12,495 bases of DNA, taken from contig CAZGSG010000166.1 of NCBI GenBank assembly GCA_964528095.1, positions 1 through 12,495 on the forward strand, in the 5' to 3' direction. Made by a program: the position numbers and the translations under genes. Below the pieces are notes generated by a model. It did no database searches. It saw nothing but the letters and a program-made list of their open reading frames with translations, and was not told where the DNA came from. Of the stretch, positions 7,825 through 12,495 are shown piece by piece; the first letter of the stretch is position 1; the number at the start of each line of letters is the position of its first letter. The stretch comes from CAZGSG01 sp964528095. Lineage in GTDB: Bacteria; Bacteroidota; Bacteroidia; Chitinophagales; Chitinophagaceae.

Positions 7825-7858
7825 CGTTCCCGAAGGTAGCGGGATAAAAATCAATATT

Positions 7859-9112
7859 TTGGGTGTTTTTTTCTATAATGTTTTTTTGGTGCTTTTTAAG
7901 GCTGGTGTACACCTCGCCGCTCTCTTTAATAAGAAGGCTGAAAAATGGGTAAAAGGCCGTAAGGATATCTTTTTAAAGCTGGAGGAAACCATTCCAAAAG
8001 ATGAGCGGATCATCTGGATGCACTGTGCCTCCCTGGGTGAGTTTGAACAGGGAAGACCTTTACTGGAAAAACTGAAAGCAGCCAATAAAGACCATAAATT
8101 CCTGCTTACTTTTTTTTCACCCTCGGGTTACGAGGTCAGGAAAGACTATAAAGGCGCGGACTGGGTCTTCTACCTGCCCATGGATGGCGCCAGGAATGCT
8201 AAACGCTTCCTCGAAATCGTTCACCCCTGCCTGGTCATCTTTGTGAAATATGAATTTTGGTATTATTACCTTAAAAAAATAAAATACAGGAATATCCCTT
8301 TACTGCTGGTGTCTGCCTTGTTTTGGAAAAACATGCCTTTCTTTAAATGGTATGGAAGCCTGCAGCGGAAAATGCTCTCGAGATTCGACCATTTATTTGT
8401 GCAGAATAAAGAATCAAAAGAACTGATCGACGGCATCGGACTTGCAGACATTTGCTCGGTATCCGGCGATACACGTTTTGACCGGGTTATTGAAATTGCC
8501 GCAGGTGCAGGCCGCATACCAGCTATTGAAAATTTTATTGGCAACGGGAAAACAATAATTGCCGGCAGCACATGGTCTGAAGATGAAGCAGCATTACAAA
8601 CTGTTATCAATGATAATAGCGACCCCAGCTTAAAAATTATCATTGCCCCACATGAGATCAATGATAAACACCTGGCGGAAATACAGCAACGTTTCCCAGG
8701 ATCAACGCTGTTTTCTCAATTGCAGGCAGATTTACCCGCAAATTCCCGCATCCTGGTGATCGACAATATCGGTATGCTCTCAAGGCTATATCAATACGCT
8801 TTTATTACCTATATCGGCGGTGGTTTTGGAAAAGGCATACACAATACCCTGGAGGCTGCAGTATACGGCAAGCCGGTGTTGTTCGGACCGGTATACCATA
8901 AATTCAAAGAAGCAAAAGACCTTATTGCGAACGGCGGTGCTGTCAGCTTCACAAATGCGGGAGAGCTAAAAGATATTGTCAATAATTTACTGGCCGACGA
9001 TACCGGTTATAAAGAGAGATGCCGGCAATCTTTTGAATACGTGCACAACAATAAAGGTGCAACGGAGAAGATCATGGAGTTTATTTACGTAAAACGTCTC
9101 TTGACCAGTTGA
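7859..9112 (+). CDS. waaA: 3-deoxy-D-manno-octulosonic acid (Kdo) transferase
   Basis: WaaA/KdtA transfers Kdo from CMP-Kdo to lipid IVA on the inner face of the cytoplasmic membrane, building the LPS inner core. The product has 417 residues and a GT-B fold. An N-terminal membrane-anchoring hydrophobic helix spans about residues 3-23. The N-terminal domain contains HCASLGEFEQGRP, with Glu61 the expected catalytic base. The KYEFWYYYL and SALFW elements follow. The C-terminal CMP-Kdo domain has GSTWSEDE, IIAPHEI and the signature GGGFGKGIHNTLEAAVYGKPVLFGP. The start is TTG at 7859. No ATG, GTG or other TTG occurs between the in-frame stop at 7811 and this codon, and it gives the N-terminal length expected of the family. 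The last 28 bases overlap the convergent gene at 9085. It is divergent from the sugar operon, suggesting envelope clustering but not co-transcription. Confidence 0.95.
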   Translation: MGVFFYNVFLVLFKAGVHLAALFNKKAEKWVKGRKDIFLKLEETIPKDERIIWMHCASLGEFEQGRPLLEKLKAANKDHKFLLTFFSPSGYEVRKDYKGADWVFYLPMDGARNAKRFLEIVHPCLVIFVKYEFWYYYLKKIKYRNIPLLLVSALFWKNMPFFKWYGSLQRKMLSRFDHLFVQNKESKELIDGIGLADICSVSGDTRFDRVIEIAAGAGRIPAIENFIGNGKTIIAGSTWSEDEAALQTVINDNSDPSLKIIIAPHEINDKHLAEIQQRFPGSTLFSQLQADLPANSRILVIDNIGMLSRLYQYAFITYIGGGFGKGIHNTLEAAVYGKPVLFGPVYHKFKEAKDLIANGGAVSFTNAGELKDIVNNLLADDTGYKERCRQSFEYVHNNKGATEKIMEFIYVKRLLTS

Positions 9113-9768
9113 TCGAAGTGCTGAACGCTTGAATGTTCATTGTTCCATCCCAGTTTGACCTTCAACTCACGGCTGATCCAGTATTCGGCTTCCGCGTATA
9201 CATTAAACCCGTTGATCGTTTTAATGCTGCGTTCATACATCGATTCATCGCCGCGAAACAGGTCATTAATAAAAAGGAACCGATCATTGATGCCAACTGC
9301 TTTACGCAGGTCTTTAACCGGAGCATCTTTTAATATTTCCATCAACTCCGTTTTACCCTGGCGGAGTTTATCATTCAATGATTCTCCCTCGCCCTGTAGT
9401 TCGGAATTTTTTTCTTTTGGCTGATGTGATAAGGTCGGTATTTCTGTCATCGGATCAAATACCATATCCAGTTGCCCGTTTTCCTGTACAATAGCTACAG
9501 AGCCCTGGTCTACCAGCACTTTTTCACGTACTTCTTCTACCGCCGTCTTTTCAACCGGTTTAGGTGCATACCGTTCATACTGCCCGTTATCAGTTCTGGA
9601 AGAAGGAAGAACAACTGCTACCTTGGATGTGCCCAATGTTCTGGGAGATTTGGGCTGCGCGCTCAGTTCATGTTGCAGCAACTGAACAGTGATCAGCAAT
9701 TGCGCCGGCTCGGCGTGCTGTTCATATTGCTCTTTTAATTTTAAAATCAGGGATTCTATTCGTTCCAT
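9085..9768 (-). CDS. Conserved hypothetical protein, Bacteroidota-type
   Basis: The function is unknown. The 227-residue product has no signal peptide or membrane segment and is probably cytoplasmic. Residues 1-35 (MERIESLILKLKEQYEQHAE onward) are helical and possibly coiled-coil. Residues about 40-140 are low-complexity and polar, likely disordered, rich in Glu, Lys, Gln and Pro. The C-terminal part (about 150-227) is a compact, probably conserved domain with DLRKAVGINDRFLFINDLF, RGDESMYERSIKTIN and AEYWISRELKVKLGW, ending in FDQLVKRRFT. From memory, this C-terminal domain recurs in Bacteroidota hypothetical proteins, while the linker varies. The ATG at 9768 is clear. The stop overlaps the 3' end of waaA by 28 bases in convergent orientation. 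Upstream is a 187-base region shared divergently with tdk. Confidence 0.8.
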   Translation of the reverse strand: MERIESLILKLKEQYEQHAEPAQLLITVQLLQHELSAQPKSPRTLGTSKVAVVLPSSRTDNGQYERYAPKPVEKTAVEEVREKVLVDQGSVAIVQENGQLDMVFDPMTEIPTLSHQPKEKNSELQGEGESLNDKLRQGKTELMEILKDAPVKDLRKAVGINDRFLFINDLFRGDESMYERSIKTINGFNVYAEAEYWISRELKVKLGWNNEHSSVQHFDQLVKRRFT

Positions 9769-9773
9769 TATAC

Positions 9774-9781
9774 TACTTTTG
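9774..9781 (+). promoter_or_regulatory. Possible -7 box (TACTTTTG) upstream of tdk
   Basis: TACTTTTG is an exact TAnnTTTG match on the plus strand but lies 174 bases before the tdk ATG, so a leader of roughly 165 bases would follow. A second near-match, AACCTTTG, is at 9793-9800. Neither has a good -33 partner. The long spacing makes this a tentative call. Confidence 0.25.
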
Positions 9782-9955
9782 AATCACGGACAAACCTTTG
9801 CAGCATTAAAGATGCTAATAGCTATCAGGTTTACCATGGCAAAGTCAATAGCTAAAACCGTGCAATCTTTTCCTGGTACTGCAGATCGGCTCTTAAAATT
9901 ACAAAGTGTTTACCAATAAAACGGTTACGAGTTCCGGAAAATCAAATTCTTAACA

Positions 9956-10522
9956 ATGTTTATTGAACCCAATATACGCGGCGAAAGACGCGGATGGATA
10001 GAAGTTATCTGTGGATCGATGTTTAGCGGCAAAACGGAAGAGTTGATCCGTCGCCTGAAAAGAGTAAAGATCGCCAACCTGAAAGTGGAGATCTTCAAAC
10101 CCACCATCGATACACGTTATCATGAAATGAAGATCGTTTCGCATGATACCAACGAGATCATTTCCACACCTATCGATAATTCACAGAAAATCCTGTTGAT
10201 GGCCCAGGGAGTGGATGTAATTGGCATTGATGAAGCGCAATTCTTTGATGATCAGTTACCCTATGTCTGCGATGAGCTTGCGTACCGGGGCATGCGGGTG
10301 ATCGTGGCAGGCCTCGATATGGATTATACGGGCAAGCCATTTGGACAAATGCCTTTTATTATGGCCAAGGCGGATTTTGTAACCAAACTTCATGCGATCT
10401 GTGTGAAATGTGGTCATATTGCTAATTATTCTTATCGTAAGATCCCCAACGAGGACCAGGTGATGTTAGGAGCAAAGGACGTGTATGAGCCACGGTGCAG
10501 GACCTGTTATCATAATTCATAG
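9956..10522 (+). CDS. tdk: Thymidine kinase (type II)
   Basis: Tdk phosphorylates thymidine to dTMP with ATP in the salvage pathway. The product has 188 residues, normal for the type II (TK1-like) family. The P-loop is GSMFSGKT at 20-27. The Walker B-like DEAQFF starts at Asp92, with Glu93 the probable catalytic base. GLDMDYTGKPFG (119-130) precedes the lasso region. The structural zinc is held by Cys149, Cys152, Cys181 and Cys184, all present. The SYR and NEDQVMLGAKDVYEPRC segment forms the substrate lasso. The ATG at 9956 is chosen because the family has a short N-terminal strand before the P-loop (EPNIRGERRGWIEVICG). It stands alone: the upstream gene is divergent, and a 525-base gene-free stretch follows. 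Confidence 0.97.
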   Translation: MFIEPNIRGERRGWIEVICGSMFSGKTEELIRRLKRVKIANLKVEIFKPTIDTRYHEMKIVSHDTNEIISTPIDNSQKILLMAQGVDVIGIDEAQFFDDQLPYVCDELAYRGMRVIVAGLDMDYTGKPFGQMPFIMAKADFVTKLHAICVKCGHIANYSYRKIPNEDQVMLGAKDVYEPRCRTCYHNS

Positions 10523-10593
10523 TCTGGCGGATATCGAATGAACCTCCTTTAAGAGCAGTCGTATTCACTATTTTCCGGGAATTTAAAACTGAT

Positions 10594-10835
10594 GAAAGAG
10601 ATTTTACACAGCGCTAAGGAGTAAATGGGCAAAGGAAGTTTTGTTCTATTTATGCATTCTGTATACAATCACGCAAGTAGTCAGGGAGATTTTTCACTGC
10701 GTGAAAAATTGGGTCGTTTGTTTTTACGCAGTGAAAACCCTCCTTAGCTCGCCCGTATGAACAAATAAGGAGTGTACAGATATAAGAAAACCAGCTTAGC
10801 TCCATTACTCCTTAGCTCTGTGTAAAATCTCTTTC
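10594..10835. repeat. Long imperfect palindrome with near-perfect terminal inverted repeats (MITE-like or structured RNA)
   Basis: The left arm (10594-10628) and right arm (10802-10835) are inverted copies: 33 positions match, with one substitution and one single-base indel. Both begin GAAAGAGATTTTACACAG when read inward. Pairing continues imperfectly through the interior. At the apex TTTTCACTGCGT (10691-10702) pairs exactly with ACGCAGTGAAAA (10726-10737). CTCCTTAGCTC occurs twice as a direct repeat (10740-10750 and 10808-10818), with its complement in the left arm (GCTAAGGAG, 10613-10621). There is no ORF and no obvious target-site duplication. It could be a miniature inverted-repeat element, a dispersed intergenic repeat or a structured 3' region of tdk mRNA. 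I cannot tell from one copy. Confidence 0.75.
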
Positions 10836-10946
10836 TTTGTTAGTGATGCAGGAATAAGGAAGAGGATTTTAGCACATACGCTCTTGAAATAACCAATCTC
10901 ACTATTCACAGGCATCAAAATTCACTCATCCACCAAATGCGAAAAC

Positions 10947-10979
10947 AACGATAGGAGTTACTAAATCAGCTTTATCGTT
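10947..10979. promoter_or_regulatory. Operator-like interrupted inverted repeat upstream of ccmB
   Basis: AACGATA (10947-10953) and TATCGTT (10973-10979) are perfect 7-base inverted half-sites with 19 bases between them. The second half-site abuts the TATTTTCG box. This could be a regulator site, but a 7-base match may arise by chance. Confidence 0.25.
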
Positions 10980-10987
10980 TATTTTCG
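10980..10987 (+). promoter_or_regulatory. -7-like box (TATTTTCG) upstream of ccmB
   Basis: TATTTTCG matches TAnnTTTG at all but one position. Transcription from it would begin near 10995, leaving a short leader before the probable real CcmB start region at 11003-11012. No clear -33 TTTG box is present. Confidence 0.3.
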
Positions 10988-11047
10988 CGCAAAATCCCGG
11001 TTATTTCTTCCATCCGACATATATACACTCTTTTCAAAAAAGAACTA

Positions 11048-11659
11048 TTGCTCGAAGTAAGGCAGCAGTATAGTTTTTATGGCATTTTGTTATATATAGG
11101 AGCTACCATTTTTGTATTGTTCATGGCTATTGATGAGCCGGAAAGCAAGGTATGGAATGGATTATTCTGGGTGATCCAGCTATTTATCTGCATCAATGCT
11201 GTTGCCAAGAGTTTCTTGCAGGAAAATAAGGGCCGCATGCTTTATTTCTATTCGAGGTCCTCTCCTGCCAGTTTTGTACGGGCCAAATTCGCCGTGAACC
11301 CCTTATTAATGCTAGTACGGATCCTCTCCAGCCTGGCACTTTTAAGTCTTTTTGCCGGAATCCCTATCCAAAAAACCGGCACCTTTGTCTCCCTTGTATT
11401 GTTAGGCGGCTGGAGTCTTAGCCTGATCTTCACTTTCCTGGCCGCAATTGCAGCCAAAGCACAGCAAAATGCGGCAATCATGGCGGTACTTGGATTCCCC
11501 ATCATCATTCCACAACTCATCCTGCTGATGAAACTCTCCAATGCAGCTTTTAATCCGGTCCTGACCATCTCTTCTACAACGATCCTGCTTTTGATAGCCA
11601 TGGATATAATGGTGATACTTCTTGCTGTGATACTTTTCCCTTTTTTGTGGAAGGATTAA
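11048..11659 (+). CDS. ccmB: Heme exporter protein B (CcmB), cytochrome c maturation; true start probably upstream
   Basis: CcmB is the membrane subunit of the CcmABC(D) complex of cytochrome c maturation system I. From the TTG at 11048 the product has 203 residues. About six hydrophobic segments lie near residues 8-28, 35-57, 80-104, 110-137, 142-164 and 170-201. Family-typical stretches include EVRQQYSFYGILLY, NAVAKSFLQENKGRMLYFYS, SLSLIFTFLAAIAAKAQQNA and GFPIIIPQLILLMK. The frame stays open upstream and encodes IRHIYTLFKKELL immediately before this TTG. That matches the amphipathic N-terminus usual in CcmB, so translation likely starts at ATC 11012 or ATT 11003. There is no ATG, GTG or TTG between the in-frame stop at 10952 and 11048. 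I list the first canonical codon. ccmA is not adjacent; ccmC follows after 275 bases. Confidence 0.9.
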   Translation: MLEVRQQYSFYGILLYIGATIFVLFMAIDEPESKVWNGLFWVIQLFICINAVAKSFLQENKGRMLYFYSRSSPASFVRAKFAVNPLLMLVRILSSLALLSLFAGIPIQKTGTFVSLVLLGGWSLSLIFTFLAAIAAKAQQNAAIMAVLGFPIIIPQLILLMKLSNAAFNPVLTISSTTILLLIAMDIMVILLAVILFPFLWKD

Positions 11660-11749
11660 GCGGCTAAACTGACCCCGGTTTTCGTATTGCTTAAACACGT
11701 CTGGGTTTTCATTTCTATTATCATTGATTCATGCCTGTTCCGGGCAGAC

Positions 11750-11809
11750 TTGAGTCCGGTTATTATCCACTGAATCCGCTGTTTATAAACTGATTCTGCC
11801 GTTCATACA
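11750..11809. repeat. Three degenerate 20-base direct repeats in the ccmB-ccmC spacer
   Basis: Three consecutive 20-base units start at 11750, 11770 and 11790. They share the frame TGAnTC-G and a TTnAT or TTATT core near position 13-17. Units 2 and 3 agree at 15 of 20 positions, and units 1 and 2 at 13 of 20. A looser fourth copy may precede them at 11724-11748. They lie 50-110 bases upstream of the ccmC -7 box, so they could be regulator sites or a decayed tandem repeat. Confidence 0.35.
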
Positions 11810-11858
11810 GGCCCTGCCTTATTTTCAAAATTTTATTCCTTGTTTACCCGCTTCATCT

Positions 11859-11866
11859 TATTTTTG
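11859..11866 (+). promoter_or_regulatory. -7 box (TATTTTTG) of ccmC
   Basis: TATTTTTG is an exact TAnnTTTG match 68 bases before the ccmC ATG. A TTG at 11840-11842 lies upstream but at 16 bases, shorter than the usual 19-21. It suggests ccmC has its own promoter in addition to any readthrough from ccmB. Confidence 0.45.
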
Positions 11867-11878
11867 CAGCGCTTTAAA

Positions 11879-11917
11879 CCCCGTATCAGGGGATATTCAC
11901 TGGGACCTTCCAGTGAA
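11879..11917 (+). promoter_or_regulatory. Two tandem hairpins in the ccmC leader
   Basis: Hairpin 1 pairs CCCC (11879-11882) with GGGG (11889-11892) around a 6-base loop. Hairpin 2 pairs TTCACTGG (11896-11903) with CCAGTGAA (11910-11917), a perfect 8-bp stem with a 6-base loop. Both fall within the predicted leader, starting just after the expected transcription start and ending 17 bases before the ATG. They may influence stability or ribosome access. The leader is too small for any known riboswitch I could name. Confidence 0.4.
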
Positions 11918-11934
11918 ACAGAATAAAAACCATT

Positions 11935-12495
11935 ATGCAGAAATCCTGGTGGAAAATTTTAACCGTTGTCTTGCTGGTGTATACTTTTATTGCCGGGCTT
12001 CTTATCAAAGTGCCTGATCTTCCCGCATTAGAAGAAACCAGTCGCAATCTCTTTTTCCACGTAGGCATGTGGATGGCCATGATGACCCTGTTTACTGTTT
12101 CTGTTGTGAATGCTATCCGTTATCTCAGAACATTTGACCTGAAATATGATATTTATGCCCGCAGCTATGCCACTTCCGGTATAGTGATGGGGGTGCTGGG
12201 ATATGCTACGGGTTCTATCTGGATGAGTTATACCTGGGCCGACCCCAACAATAAACTGTTTGTGTCATTCAGCGCACTCGCAAGAGAGCCCAAACTGATC
12301 GGTGCCGCTATTGCATTGCTGATCTATTTCGCTTACCTGGTATTGCGCGATTCGATCAATGACATGGATAAAAGAGCAAGAGTAAGTGCGGTATACAACA
12401 TATTTGCCTACGCCATGTTATTTCCCGCTATCTGGATAGTGCCACGGATATTACCGAGCCTGCACCCCGGACAGGAAGGAAACCCCGCGTTGAAT
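11935..12495 (+). CDS. ccmC: Heme exporter protein C (CcmC), 3' end outside the window
   Basis: CcmC presents heme to CcmE in cytochrome c maturation system I at the periplasmic face of the cytoplasmic membrane. 187 codons are visible and the frame is open at the window edge; the family usually has about 220-250 residues, so roughly 35-60 are missing. Starting at ATG 11935 the protein begins MQKSWWKILTVV. Its first hydrophobic segment is at about 7-24. His42 in LFFHVGMW and His177 in SLHPG correspond to the two conserved axial heme ligands. Further hydrophobic segments are near 43-60, 80-97, 121-137 and 153-170. The tryptophan-rich WWD-type region reads IWMSYTWADPNNK followed by REPKLIGAAIALLIYFAYLVLR, so the usual W-x-WD core is diverged here. 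The order ccmB-ccmC is typical, but the 275-base gap is wide. Confidence 0.9.
   Translation, partial: MQKSWWKILTVVLLVYTFIAGLLIKVPDLPALEETSRNLFFHVGMWMAMMTLFTVSVVNAIRYLRTFDLKYDIYARSYATSGIVMGVLGYATGSIWMSYTWADPNNKLFVSFSALAREPKLIGAAIALLIYFAYLVLRDSINDMDKRARVSAVYNIFAYAMLFPAIWIVPRILPSLHPGQEGNPALN

Larger units (their letters stand above)
10523..11047. other. Gene-free region between tdk and ccmB
   Basis: This 525-base stretch has no credible ORF. It holds a long imperfect palindrome (10594-10835), an interrupted inverted repeat (10947-10979) and a promoter-like box (10980-10987). Its right end contains codons that probably belong to the true N-terminus of CcmB (from about 11003 or 11012). The remainder (10523-10593 and 10836-10946) shows nothing I can name. 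Confidence 0.7.

Noticed and set aside
9836..9919. A 27-codon frame (MAKSIAKTVQSFPGTADRLL onward) ending 36 bases before the tdk ATG
   Set aside because: It could be a leader peptide if tdk is transcribed from the distant box at 9774. But it has no ribosome-binding signal or recognisable attenuation structure, and a frame this short is expected by chance.
10594..10835. CRISPR array or IS remnant as an explanation of the tdk-ccmB repeats
   Set aside because: The repeats are mostly inverted rather than regularly spaced direct repeats, no spacer pattern exists, and no transposase fragment or clear target-site duplication is visible.
11740..11759. CCGGGC/GTCCGG stem as a ccmB terminator
   Set aside because: The stem is only 6 bp with one wobble pair and an 8-base loop, lies 80 bases after the ccmB stop and has no real T-run. 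It also overlaps the first direct-repeat unit.

Overview
The window looks like chromosome from a Gram-negative Bacteroidota, most likely near the family Chitinophagaceae. Three observations support this. Several upstream regions carry the TAnnTTTG type of -7 promoter box instead of a sigma70 -10 box, and Shine-Dalgarno sequences are essentially absent. A Kdo transferase implies lipid A/LPS. The conserved hypothetical proteins resemble types I know mainly from Bacteroidota. The family-level placement is inference from protein style and was not tested by a search.

Layout. At the left edge a short secreted Cys/His-containing protein (59-430, minus) diverges from a secreted DUF3108/TapB-like protein (605-1303, plus). 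From 7731 down to 1473 runs a compact minus-strand operon of six nucleotide-sugar genes. In order of transcription they are a DegT/WbpE-like aminotransferase, UDP-glucose 6-dehydrogenase, UDP-glucuronate decarboxylase, a TviB/WbpA-type UDP-HexNAc 6-dehydrogenase, RmlC and RmlD. Gaps are 30, 9, 32 and 3 bases and then a 1-base overlap. Diverging from its promoter is waaA/kdtA (7859-9112, plus). Its 3' end overlaps tail-to-tail with a conserved hypothetical gene (9085-9768, minus). Then come tdk (9956-10522, plus), a 525-base gene-free stretch, ccmB (11048-11659, plus), a 275-base spacer and the 5' part of ccmC (11935 to the window end, plus).

How the genes work together. The operon makes activated sugars for a surface glycan. 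Ugd and the decarboxylase supply UDP-GlcA and UDP-xylose. The TviB/WbpA-type enzyme supplies a UDP-N-acetylhexosaminuronate, which may feed the aminotransferase as in the WbpA-to-WbpE pathway. RmlC and RmlD finish dTDP-L-rhamnose. No glycosyltransferase, flippase, polymerase, RmlA or RmlB lies in the window, so the operon depends on loci elsewhere. WaaA is envelope-related but acts on the LPS core. CcmB and CcmC belong to system I cytochrome c maturation (heme export and delivery). Tdk is thymidine salvage.

The most unusual item is non-coding: a 242-base long imperfect palindrome (10594-10835) between tdk and ccmB. It has 34/35-base near-perfect terminal inverted repeats and an apex that can form two mutually exclusive hairpins. 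Other points worth a look are a ccmB with no canonical start codon at its conserved N-terminus, a repeat- and hairpin-rich ccmB-ccmC spacer, and a diverged tryptophan-rich motif in CcmC. I saw no clear previously undescribed protein system. The coding content is mostly recognisable housekeeping and envelope genes.
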